In this document: positions 8,475 through 16,460 of the stretch, piece after piece
Position numbering within the stretch: the stretch's first letter is position 1
Layout: each line of letters opens with the position of its first letter
From: Cuspidothrix issatschenkoi CHARLIE-1
GTDB lineage: Bacteria; Cyanobacteriota; Cyanobacteriia; Cyanobacteriales; Nostocaceae
DNA length: 41,507 bases
Assembly: GCF_002934005.1 (NCBI RefSeq)
Contig: NZ_PGEM01000059.1
Location: 1-41,507 of the forward strand
Direction of reading: 5' to 3'
The notes under the pieces: model-generated
Database searches by the model: none
The model's input: only the letters and a program-made list of their open reading frames with translations
What the model was told of the DNA's origin: nothing
Position numbers and translations under genes: made by a program

Positions 8475-9186
8475 TAGCGATAGCGTGGCGCAAACCATGA
8501 ACATGAAAAATATCCCCATTGCTAAACCTGGGATTGGTGAATCAGAAGCGACAGCACGAATAATATCTCGCCCCTTGCTAATTTTTCCGTGTAATGGCAA
8601 TGGCATTGAAGCCTTGGACTGTCTTGGTTCTAAGTTCTATCCATTGGGGTTCATTGATGATGAACCTGATAAGGTGAACTCTGATCGCTTCGGGATCACT
8701 GTTTTTGGGCGTGAGGTCTTGGATCGTTTTCCAGATGTACAAGTGTTAGCCGTGCCTGGTGGACCGATGTCGTTTCGGGAACGGGAACGTGTTATAGCTT
8801 CTCTCGGTGTACCAGTTGCCCGTTTTGCCCAGGTAGTACACCCTTTAGCTCAGATATCGCCCCTAGCTACAGTTGGAATTAATGTACTAATTATGGCTGG
8901 AGTTGTGATCACGAGCAATGCCATTATCGGCGATCATGTCTGCGTACTTCCTAATACGGTTGTTCATCATGATGCAGTTGTAGGTGATTGGTCGCTGATT
9001 GGGTCTAACGTGATGATCGCGGGGAATACTACCATTGGACGCAATTGTTACATTGGCAGCGGTACGAGTGTAATGAACAGTATTAAAGTTGGTGATCGCG
9101 CACTTATCGGCTTGGCTTCAAACGTCATTCGAGACGTACCCCCTTCAATAACAGTGGTTGGAAATCCAGCCCATACTCTTTCGTAA
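8467..9186 (+). CDS. NeuD/PglD-like sugar acyltransferase
   Basis: A 239-residue two-domain enzyme. A Rossmann-like N-terminal domain (about 35-110, with FPCNGNGIEALDCL and LGFIDDEP) binds the sugar nucleotide. A C-terminal left-handed beta-helix (about 125-235) carries VVHHDAVVGD, where the HHD corresponds to the PglD catalytic histidine region, and the family end VVGNPAHTLS. It would N- or O-acylate an amino sugar. The first 10 residues are encoded by a common cyanobacterial repeat (GCGATAGCGTGGCG at 8477-8490), so translation may really start at ATG 8497 or 8503. The ATG at 8467 overlaps the epimerase stop, which favours coupling. It could acylate a product of either adjacent DegT aminotransferase. 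Confidence 0.82.
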   Translation: MPDSDSVAQTMNMKNIPIAKPGIGESEATARIISRPLLIFPCNGNGIEALDCLGSKFYPLGFIDDEPDKVNSDRFGITVFGREVLDRFPDVQVLAVPGGPMSFRERERVIASLGVPVARFAQVVHPLAQISPLATVGINVLIMAGVVITSNAIIGDHVCVLPNTVVHHDAVVGDWSLIGSNVMIAGNTTIGRNCYIGSGTSVMNSIKVGDRALIGLASNVIRDVPPSITVVGNPAHTLS

Positions 9187-9196
9187 TCAGTTTCAG

Positions 9197-9267
9197 TAGA
9201 CATCTCCAAAAAAGAGTCTCAAACCCTTAATCTGTCTAGGTGAAAACCTAATTTCTGGAGATGTCTA
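9197..9267. repeat. 71-bp MITE-like element with 12-bp inverted ends
   Basis: TAGACATCTCCA at 9197-9208 is perfectly inverted as TGGAGATGTCTA at 9256-9267. Both ends carry TA outermost, as expected if a TA target was duplicated (IS630/Tc1-mariner style). No coding capacity. It separates two nucleotide-sugar blocks. Confidence 0.55.
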
Positions 9268-9302
9268 GTCAATTCTGATAGAAAAATAAAGGAACCAGTT
9301 CC

Positions 9303-9869
9303 ATGCCGATGAAAATAAACGTCTCAAAAATTGAGATCGAAGGTCCATTGATTATCAAGCCAGATTTCTTCCAAGATGAACGCGGTTTCTTCTTCGAGAG
9401 CTATTCCTATCAGCAATTTAGCGAACACGGAATAGAGATTAACTTCGTTCAAGATAATCATTCAAGGTCTTCTAAGGGCGTTCTGCGTGGCTTCCACTTT
9501 CAAGACTCTCTGGCTCCACAGTGGCGGCTCGTACGTTGTACCGTTGGCAAGATATGGGACGTAATTGTCGATCTTCGAGTTTCATCTCCGACTTTTGGCA
9601 AATGGTACGGAATTGAACTTACGGCTGCGGAAAAATGCCAGTTTTTAATTCCACCTCAATTTGCCCATGGCTTCTGTGTTCTCTCAGATATAGCTGAAGT
9701 ACAGTACAAATGTAGTCATTGCCATGTTGCCGATGCCGAGAGGACACTTGCTTGGGACGATCCAGAGGTGGGAGTACCTTGGCCGATTGAAAACCCGATC
9801 CTGTCGCAGCGCGATCGCAACTTAGGTAGCAGTCTGCGGACTTACCAGGAAATTCCAGTCTTCTCTTAA
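9303..9869 (+). CDS. RmlC-like dTDP-4-dehydro-6-deoxy-sugar 3,5-epimerase
   Basis: A 188-residue cupin epimerase of the RmlC family, full length. The catalytic set is present at almost canonical numbering: H65 in RGFHFQ, D171 in SQRDR as its dyad partner, H122 in PPQFAHGF, and Y135 in VQYKCS as the likely acid. The RmlC-typical QDNHSRSSKGVLRG and WDDPEVG stretches are also visible. It would epimerise C3 and/or C5 of a 4-keto-6-deoxy nucleotide sugar. No RmlA, RmlB or RmlD is in the window. The next gene is an aminotransferase, so the product may be an amino-deoxy sugar rather than rhamnose. AAAGGA (9288-9293) supports the ATG at 9303. Confidence 0.88.
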   Translation: MPMKINVSKIEIEGPLIIKPDFFQDERGFFFESYSYQQFSEHGIEINFVQDNHSRSSKGVLRGFHFQDSLAPQWRLVRCTVGKIWDVIVDLRVSSPTFGKWYGIELTAAEKCQFLIPPQFAHGFCVLSDIAEVQYKCSHCHVADAERTLAWDDPEVGVPWPIENPILSQRDRNLGSSLRTYQEIPVFS

Positions 9870-9924
9870 TCTCTTAACTGAATCTCGATAGATGTTGTAC
9901 GCTAATCAAAGGAGTATTTGAAAA

Positions 9925-11121
9925 ATGATTCCAATTAGTCGGTTAAGTATAGGAGTTGCTGAGGCTAATGCCGCATCGGAGGTTATTCAATCAGGATGGA
10001 TCGCTCAAGGTAAACGCACTGAGAAATTTGAGCAGCTAGTAGCCAATTATGTCGGATCTCGTCATGCAATCGCCGTAAGCAGTGCAACAACAGGTATTCA
10101 TCTGGCTCTTGTGGCTGCTGGGGTCAAGGCAGGCGATGAGGTTATATGTCCTTCCTATTCCTTTATCGCTACAGCTAATGCAATTGTTTACGCAGGGGCA
10201 ACACCAGTATTCGTAGATATTGATCCGCGAACTTACAACATTAATCCTTGTTTAATCGAAGCTGCCATAACGCCACAAACTACCGCAATCCTGCCAGTGA
10301 GCCAGGTGGGTCTAGCCGCAGACCTTGATGAAATCAAGCGAATTGCTTACAAGCACAAACTTGTCGTTGTTGAGGACGCTGCTCCCTCGCTTGGTGCAAA
10401 AGTGAAAGACAGATTTGTGGGCAGTATTAGTGACTTTACTGTGTTTAGTTTTGACGCTCGCAAGATTCTGACAACCGGAGAAGGGGGAATCATCACAACA
10501 AACGACGATGATGCTGCCATGCGACTTCGCGCGATGCGTGCACATTCGGCTTCAGCTTCCATGCTTTCACGGCACACAAGCAGCAATGTTGTACTAGAAC
10601 AGTACCCAGAACTTGGTTACAACTATAAAATGACAGACATTGCGGCAGCCATTGGTATTGTTCAGATGGATCGGGTCGAAGAGTTCGTCGCAGAGCGGAG
10701 AAGGCTGGCGAGTCGGTACGCCGAGCTACTGGCAGAAGAAGACAAGATTGAGCTACCTTATGAGCCTGCGGAATACCGACACGTTTTTCAGTCGTTTACG
10801 GTTCGACTCCGCTCCAATCATTCCCAGCTTTTCGTTATGAGTAAAATGGCGAAAGATTTAGTTGCAACAAGACGTGTAATTGCTTGTCATCTTCAGGGAA
10901 TCTATCGTCGTCAGCAACCTAATCTATTTTTACCAGAAAGCGAAGCGGCCTGTAATCGCACACTGCTTCTGCCAATGTTTGTCGGACTGACTGAAGCTGA
11001 ACAAGAACTTGTAGTCAAATCGCTTCGATCTGCATTAAAATTCTCTGAGACGGACAAGGGCAAAAAATCAGCAAGCCACATGAAGATATCGCCGACTCTT
11101 CCATTCACCCCGGCAAGGTAA
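9925..11121 (+). CDS. DegT/DnrJ/EryC1 PLP aminotransferase with abnormal C-terminus
   Basis: A 398-residue sugar aminotransferase, the second of its family here. Motifs are VSSATTGIHLAL (51-62), VEDAAPSLGA (149-158) and the Schiff-base lysine K180 in FDARKILTTGEGG. A good AGGAG lies before the ATG. The family usually ends about where VVKSLRSAL ends (residue 372). The last 26 or so residues (from FSETDKG to FTPAR) are unlike the family, and another frame of the same DNA encodes a piece of a different DegT protein (11049-11225). The true stop has therefore probably been lost by a rearrangement that fused foreign sequence to the 3' end. The catalytic part is intact, so it is probably active on a keto-sugar nucleotide supplied with the neighbouring RmlC-like enzyme. 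Confidence 0.88.
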   Translation: MIPISRLSIGVAEANAASEVIQSGWIAQGKRTEKFEQLVANYVGSRHAIAVSSATTGIHLALVAAGVKAGDEVICPSYSFIATANAIVYAGATPVFVDIDPRTYNINPCLIEAAITPQTTAILPVSQVGLAADLDEIKRIAYKHKLVVVEDAAPSLGAKVKDRFVGSISDFTVFSFDARKILTTGEGGIITTNDDDAAMRLRAMRAHSASASMLSRHTSSNVVLEQYPELGYNYKMTDIAAAIGIVQMDRVEEFVAERRRLASRYAELLAEEDKIELPYEPAEYRHVFQSFTVRLRSNHSQLFVMSKMAKDLVATRRVIACHLQGIYRRQQPNLFLPESEAACNRTLLLPMFVGLTEAEQELVVKSLRSALKFSETDKGKKSASHMKISPTLPFTPAR

Positions 11122-11225
11122 TCACCACGTATGACAGTGGAATACTTACCACCAAAAACCCTGACTGGGACAGGCAATTTCGTCTCTGGCGACAACACAG
11201 TATGAGCATCACCGATAATAAATGA
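11049..11225 (+). pseudogene. Fragment of another DegT/DnrJ/EryC1 aminotransferase
   Basis: In the frame starting at 11049, two frames away from the end of the preceding gene, the DNA reads as a degenerate piece of a DegT aminotransferase active-site region. It has GQGQKISKPHEDIA, then HPGKVITT with the PLP lysine (codon 11115-11117), then GILTTKNPDWD and RLWRQHSMSITD, ending at TGA 11223-11225. Family members typically read HPRKVITTGEGGMLTTNN...RLLRQHGMS here. It differs clearly from the neighbouring intact gene, so it derives from another paralog. There is no start codon and only about 58 codons remain. Its TGA overlaps the ATG of the next gene, probably by chance at the junction. Confidence 0.75.
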
Positions 11226-13138
11226 TATCTCTACAACCCGAACACAAGTCCTATGACTCAACTGTTAATTTACTCAATCATCAACAAGAAGAAGGTTCTT
11301 ATCTTGTTTTTCTCAGGGGTAGTGCTACAGTTGGACACTATTTGACAGCAGGTATTTTCGACAATGATGGCTTGAGTTTAACAGGAGTAACCATTAATTA
11401 CCAATGGCAACAATCAGTAAACGGTAATTGGATTGATATTGTTGGAGAAACAGCGCAATCACTGACATTAACTAATTCTTTACTCAGACAACAGGTGCGG
11501 GTGTTGGCAAGCTACATAGATGCATTGAACAGCGGTAAATATGTTACCAGTTCAGGGGTGACTGTTGCGGCTCAAAATGCGATCGTTCTGGAAAATCAAA
11601 AGGCTGGAACGACTGCTTGGAAAATTACAAATCTGGCTACAAACGATGAGATTGCTGGCTATGGGGATGCAACCAGTATCAACAAAGGACAAGCCTTAAA
11701 CCTAAAAATCTCCCTGGCTCAGGCAGGACAGTACAGACTCGATGTGTATCGCTTGGGATACTACGGCGGCAAGGGAGGTAGATTGATCACTAGTGTGACG
11801 GATCTCAATGGAGTGACTCAAGCCGATCCAAGCATAACAAATGCCAGTACCAATCTGGTCGAGTGCAAATGGAATACCTCTTATACCCTGCAAACTGGCA
11901 CGGATTGGACTACAGGTCTCTATCTGGTGAAGCTGACTGACAGCGGAACAGGCAAACAAAACTACATCCAGTTCGTACTGCGAGATGATAATCGTCCAGC
12001 TGATCTGGGCTTCCAGGATGCCGTGGCAACGGCTCAAGCCTATAACAATTATGGCGGTTACAGCGTATACGACGCTACTAGTATTGGAGGTAAACGAGCT
12101 TACCAGGTGTCCTTTGACCGTCCCTATGCTGCGGCTAATTTAGGGCTGACAAACACTGATGGGTACAACTGTAATAATATGCTGACATGGGAGTACAACA
12201 TGACGCGCTGGCTGGAATCCCAGGGCTATGATGTCTCTTATTACACAAATCTAGATGCAAGTACCAATCCTTTGCAATTGTATTCTTATAATATCTTCCT
12301 CTCCGTCGGCCACGATGAATACTGGTCACTGGATGAGCGCAATAATGTCGAACAAGCCAGAGACAATGGCATTAACTTGGCTTTTTTCTCGGCAAACACT
12401 GCGTACTGGCAAGTCTGTTTTGACCCTTCCAGTAGCGGACAAGCTAATCGAGTGATGACTATTTATAAGGATATTTCTGGGATCGGCACCGCTGCGTCAA
12501 TTGACCCCATTGCTCAAACAAACCCTTTAGCCGCAACCACGCTGTTCCGTAGCCCTGAAGTCAATCAACCAGAGAATGCCTTACTGGGAGTTGGGTATGT
12601 ATTAGATCACGGTAATATTTATCGTGGGTATGACTTTGTGGTTAGCAATGCTGCCGATCCTTACTATGCCAATACTGGACTCAAGAATGGAGACAAGCTC
12701 AGGGGTTTGGTGGGTTATGAGTGGGATGCACTTTTAAGTAATGGTTTCACCCCTCCTGGACTCGTTGTTCTGTCCCAATCACCAGTCCGATCTAACAGCA
12801 TATTGCCACCACTTCCACCTGGAACAAACCCCAATATCTCCAATGCAGTACGTTACACAGCAGCAAGTGGTGCCAAAGTCTTTTCAACTGGCTCAATTCA
12901 GTGGGTATGGGGTCTTGATAGCGACTGGGTTGTGAGTCCTCTTGTGGAAAGTGTTAGTTGGTTTAGAAGGATAAAAAATTGGCTGGGAAGGATGAAAAAA
13001 CTGTGGATTTTTGGCTTAAATAGCCCACAAGTTACGAATCCTCGTGTTGATTCCAGGGCGCAGCAGATAGCAGTTAATGTGTTCGCTGACATGGGAGCAA
13101 AACCTCAAACCCCATCTGTTGGGATTGTTTTAAGCTGA
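11222..13138 (+). CDS. Protein with N,N-dimethylformamidase-beta-like C-terminal domain
   Basis: A 638-residue protein. Residues about 28-115 form an Ig-like beta repeat of the kind seen in large cyanobacterial surface or RTX-type proteins (YQWQQSVNGNWIDIVG, then QQVRVLASYIDA). Residues about 120-255 look like a beta-sandwich (YRLDVYRLGYYGGKGGR). Residues about 256-625 match the DMFA2_C-type domain, with a flavodoxin/glutaminase-like core containing SVGHDEYWS near 361-369, FFSANTAYWQV, FSTGSIQWVWGLD and a final VNVFADMGAKP. In N,N-dimethylformamidase the related subunit is catalytic; the substrate of cyanobacterial relatives is unknown to me. No signal peptide is visible. The start lies exactly at the junction with the DegT fragment and lacks a good ribosome site, so the original N-terminus may be missing. 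Confidence 0.78.
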   Translation: MISLQPEHKSYDSTVNLLNHQQEEGSYLVFLRGSATVGHYLTAGIFDNDGLSLTGVTINYQWQQSVNGNWIDIVGETAQSLTLTNSLLRQQVRVLASYIDALNSGKYVTSSGVTVAAQNAIVLENQKAGTTAWKITNLATNDEIAGYGDATSINKGQALNLKISLAQAGQYRLDVYRLGYYGGKGGRLITSVTDLNGVTQADPSITNASTNLVECKWNTSYTLQTGTDWTTGLYLVKLTDSGTGKQNYIQFVLRDDNRPADLGFQDAVATAQAYNNYGGYSVYDATSIGGKRAYQVSFDRPYAAANLGLTNTDGYNCNNMLTWEYNMTRWLESQGYDVSYYTNLDASTNPLQLYSYNIFLSVGHDEYWSLDERNNVEQARDNGINLAFFSANTAYWQVCFDPSSSGQANRVMTIYKDISGIGTAASIDPIAQTNPLAATTLFRSPEVNQPENALLGVGYVLDHGNIYRGYDFVVSNAADPYYANTGLKNGDKLRGLVGYEWDALLSNGFTPPGLVVLSQSPVRSNSILPPLPPGTNPNISNAVRYTAASGAKVFSTGSIQWVWGLDSDWVVSPLVESVSWFRRIKNWLGRMKKLWIFGLNSPQVTNPRVDSRAQQIAVNVFADMGAKPQTPSVGIVLS

Positions 13139-13230
13139 TTTATAACAGTGAAAAGTTCTGAAAATTGGACTGAAACCACAAAAAATTAATTAAGTAGAAA
13201 ACTTACTTATGGGATACAGGAGGCGTACAT

Positions 13231-13458
13231 ATGGACATTGTTACAAGCTGCACAAAACAACGTACCTATCAGCAACTCCTTAATATCTGGCAACACTGTC
13301 TCACTGGCGATCGCTTTACCGACCCGCACGAAGGGGTTGTTGACGAACTCAGCAGGTTCTTTGGGCTACCTCCTGAGAAAGTCCGTTGGATCTGGTCGTC
13401 GGCTGCTTTTCCTTACAAAGAAGACGTTATCAAGGATCGCACCTGGCATTCACGATGA
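13231..13458 (+). pseudogene. Orphan N-terminus, possibly of a SAM methyltransferase
   Basis: A 75-codon frame with a near-perfect ribosome binding site (AGGAGG at 13218-13223, 7 bases before the ATG). The stretch TDPHEGVVDELSRFFGLPPEKVR resembles the helical N-terminus of SAM-dependent methyltransferases found in polysaccharide clusters, which continue for 200 or more residues. Here the frame stops at 13458 and no continuation is found in any frame before the next gene. The SAM-binding domain is absent, so it is probably a truncated gene; a genuine small protein cannot be ruled out. An overlapping frame at 13238-13465 looks like a shadow. A HIP1 site (13307-13314) lies inside. Confidence 0.45.
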
Positions 13459-13528
13459 TTCGTAGTGATTTTTTACCTTATCTTAAGAGTTGCATACTCA
13501 AAAATATCCTTTTTATTTGTATCCAATT

Positions 13529-14419
13529 ATGTCTCTTATATCTGTTGTCATTCCTGCTTACAAGCGCGGTTACGTAATTGAGAGAGCGATACGAAGTATC
13601 CTAGAACAAACCCATCAAGACTTTGAGATTCTTGTTGTTGATGATGGTTCTAAAGATGACACAGAATCAGTCGTTGCTTCCCTTTCTAAAAAAGAATGCA
13701 GAATTCGTTACTTATCTCATGAGACTAATCGAGGCGCTCAGGCTGCTCGAAACACAGGCATTAAGGCTGCCCAAGGAGAATGGATTGCTTTTTTAGATTC
13801 GGATGACTATTTCACTCCAAATAGTCTGGAAGTACGAATATCAACTGCTCGAAATGAAGGAGTGAAAGTTGTACATTCCAAATGCATAGCTATAAAAAAA
13901 GATGAAAGCATGACTAATTATGGATCTCCATCATTAAGTGGTTACGTCTACCGTGATCTATTGACAAATCCTGGACTGTTATTCTCAGGGTTTTTAATTG
14001 CCAAAGAAGCACTTGAGAAAATTGATTATTTGGATGAACAAATTATTTCTCATCAAGATTGGGATACTACTATTCGATTATCAAAATATTATCCTTTTAG
14101 TTTTGTAGCAGAGCCTACATTTATCTATGATTGTCGCGGCGATGACACCATCTCTCAAGATATGGTGCGTGAGGCTGAAGGTTATAGGCAAGTATTTAAT
14201 AAGCACTTTTTTGAAATTGTCAAGCAGCTAGGTCCGCCTATTGTGGCTCACCATTACCGAAACATTGCAAATCTGTATCAATTGGCTGGTAATAAAAATT
14301 TTGCCCGATCTTATCGAGTTCTATCTCTTTTATGGTGGCCTTTTCGTTTTAAAGCTATTTATCGCAAGGTTCGGCAATTTGTCCAAAATTCATGGGATAG
14401 CTATGCAACCCACTTTTAG
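13529..14419 (+). CDS. Family 2 glycosyltransferase
   Basis: A 296-residue GT-A fold transferase that would add one sugar from a nucleotide donor to the growing lipid-linked glycan at the cytoplasmic membrane. The start MSLISVVIPAYKRG fits the family exactly; the frame extends to a TTG at 13490 but adds nothing family-like. VVDDGS (36-41) and the metal-binding FLDSDDYF (DSDD at 90-93) are intact, as is the acceptor-side HQDWDTTIRLS region near 170-180. It lacks membrane segments. It opens the glycosyltransferase part of the locus. Donor and acceptor cannot be deduced. Confidence 0.9.
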   Translation: MSLISVVIPAYKRGYVIERAIRSILEQTHQDFEILVVDDGSKDDTESVVASLSKKECRIRYLSHETNRGAQAARNTGIKAAQGEWIAFLDSDDYFTPNSLEVRISTARNEGVKVVHSKCIAIKKDESMTNYGSPSLSGYVYRDLLTNPGLLFSGFLIAKEALEKIDYLDEQIISHQDWDTTIRLSKYYPFSFVAEPTFIYDCRGDDTISQDMVREAEGYRQVFNKHFFEIVKQLGPPIVAHHYRNIANLYQLAGNKNFARSYRVLSLLWWPFRFKAIYRKVRQFVQNSWDSYATHF

Positions 14420-14534
14420 TCATTAGCAATGGAGGAGCAATTTTATCTTGTTTGTCCATTAGTAATACTTTATTAGTCTAAAATCTCATGAAGATAGAAT
14501 TCAAAAATTACCAAAGGATAATATAAATAATTAT

Positions 14535-16358
14535 ATGAAACAGATTACTAAGCCAAAACTTGCATTTTTTCAATATAGATTTGGTGAGAAATTACCTGAA
14601 TTTATGCATATTTTCAGACAACATCATGTTAAGTGCTTATCAGAGTTTTTTGAAGTAATTGTGATTCAGAAGAATTGTGACTATCAGGAAATATGTGATA
14701 AGTACCAGCCAGACTTAACACTGTTTGAAATGTTAAGTGGTATTGAACAAAAAACTTGTCAAAAATTGAAAATAACAAATATTCAAGCCTGTCCAGAAAT
14801 TCCCAAATTAGGCTTTCATAATGCAGATGCATGGTGTGAAGCTCGCGCTGGCTTTCTTTCCGATATGGAGCATTGGGGTATAGAAACTATCTTCTCTATC
14901 TGCACTACTGCGGCCGAACGTATACCGGAAATAGCTGACAACTTGTTTGTTTGGCCAAATTTTGTAGATGCTGATATATATCGAGATTATGGAGAATCTA
15001 AAATAATACCAGTTCTTTTAACTGGTGGAAAATCGGGATTATATCCTTGGCGGCAAAAAATCCACAACCTCATTTTTGAATATTACCCCACACTCATTTG
15101 TCCACATAATAGTTTCAGTTCTGGATCTACCGCATGGCAAGTAATATATGGGGAGCAATATGCTCGTACGATAAATGCTTCTTGGATCGTTCCAAGTTGT
15201 GGTACTGTGGTCAAGGAAATTGTTCGTAAGCATTTTGAAATTCCAGCTTCTAAATCCTGTTTAATTACAGAAAAATCTCCAAGTCTTGAAGCTGCTGGCT
15301 TCATTGATATGGAAAATTGTGTTTTTGCTGATGAACATGATATCTTAGAAAAGTTATATTATCTGTTTCAACACATAGATGAAATTGAAAGAATTACCAA
15401 TGCTGGTTATCAATTAGTTCACTCTCACCACACATTGAAACAGCGAGATCAAATTTTCCAATGGTTTAACCTATATAAGAATCTCAAACCAAATCAAAAT
15501 ATTGTTCAAACTAACCCTTTTGAGCCCCTTATTGTAGTAGAAAAATCATCAGGAATTAGAAGTTCTCATATTATCTGTAATGGATTAGATATTGTGCTTC
15601 TCCGACAAGGAGATGAAAAACTTTGGGCAGGTAAATACGACGAAGCAGAAGCTTTATATCTAAAAAGCTTAGATATGAACTCGGTGCCTGAGACAAAATT
15701 CAGACTTGCACTATGTAACCTGTATCAAGGAAATGCGAAAACAGCACTCGACTGGATTGTACAACCAATTCAGTACACTCTTGAACAGTACAATGCCTTT
15801 GACCCCGATCCAGTAGAGTGGGCTTATTGCATTATTTCGCTTCTTTGTTTAGGTAAATTTGATGAGGCTGTGAAGCATAGTAACCAATTTCCCTGTCTTA
15901 GTCATCCTGAACTTGATCACACTCGCTGGGTTATTGATTTCTTGAAACATGGAGGAGATATACCTCCTTTCCAGCAAAATGAGCAACTAAGGTATCGCTA
16001 TACTATTCATCAATTACCCAGTATTAGTTTCAATAAATGGGTTGAAAATCTTTGTATTATACTGAATTCATGCCAACAGTTAGCTTTAGCAGAACTGTTG
16101 ACAAAATATTTGACTTTACAGGCTTACTCATTCAACCAGACAAAAAATATTAATGATAGAAATAACGAAGTATTAATGAAGCAAGCAACAGCTATTCATC
16201 TTAATTGGTTCACAAATTTACCTGTTATTTCTGAAATAGCATATATGTTGAATCCTTATCCTTTTAGAAATAAGTTTATAGTTAGATTAAAGAAAAAATT
16301 GAAATCCAAAATACAATATTTTGCAATTACTCTCATTAGAAATATCTCAAAAATTTAG
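14535..16358 (+). CDS. CgeB-like glycosyltransferase with TPR-like C-terminal half
   Basis: A 607-residue protein. The first 330 residues resemble the CgeB/GT4-like group: an N-terminal Rossmann-like part (KPKLAFFQYRFGEKLPEF), then a C-terminal donor-binding part with a KSPSLEAAGFIDMENCVFADEHDILEKL segment and a closing HHTLKQRDQIFQWF, which matches the 'ht...R...' ending of CgeB-type proteins. Residues about 350-480 look like TPR or other helical repeats (GKYDEAEALYLKSLDMN, GNAKTALDWIV, GKFDEAVKHSNQF), a plausible protein-interaction module. The gene stands alone, about 115 bases after the GT2 gene. The transferase assignment is moderate; the TPR assignment rests on repeat spacing seen by eye. 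Confidence 0.7.
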   Translation: MKQITKPKLAFFQYRFGEKLPEFMHIFRQHHVKCLSEFFEVIVIQKNCDYQEICDKYQPDLTLFEMLSGIEQKTCQKLKITNIQACPEIPKLGFHNADAWCEARAGFLSDMEHWGIETIFSICTTAAERIPEIADNLFVWPNFVDADIYRDYGESKIIPVLLTGGKSGLYPWRQKIHNLIFEYYPTLICPHNSFSSGSTAWQVIYGEQYARTINASWIVPSCGTVVKEIVRKHFEIPASKSCLITEKSPSLEAAGFIDMENCVFADEHDILEKLYYLFQHIDEIERITNAGYQLVHSHHTLKQRDQIFQWFNLYKNLKPNQNIVQTNPFEPLIVVEKSSGIRSSHIICNGLDIVLLRQGDEKLWAGKYDEAEALYLKSLDMNSVPETKFRLALCNLYQGNAKTALDWIVQPIQYTLEQYNAFDPDPVEWAYCIISLLCLGKFDEAVKHSNQFPCLSHPELDHTRWVIDFLKHGGDIPPFQQNEQLRYRYTIHQLPSISFNKWVENLCIILNSCQQLALAELLTKYLTLQAYSFNQTKNINDRNNEVLMKQATAIHLNWFTNLPVISEIAYMLNPYPFRNKFIVRLKKKLKSKIQYFAITLIRNISKI

Positions 16359-16460
16359 GATATTAACAATAAGTGGGATGCAATTTACTACTATCTCTTC
16401 GTAAATCCAATCTAAAATTAAGCAGTTTGTTAAAAATCTAGTAACTAAGGAAGCGATCTT

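Noticed and set aside
10312-10586. Two minus-strand ORFs of 77 and 79 codons
   Set aside because: They are shadows inside the intact DegT aminotransferase, with no start signals and no recognisable motifs.
13238-13465. 75-codon plus-strand ORF overlapping 13231-13458
   Set aside because: The competing frame has the AGGAGG ribosome site and a family-like motif; this one has neither.
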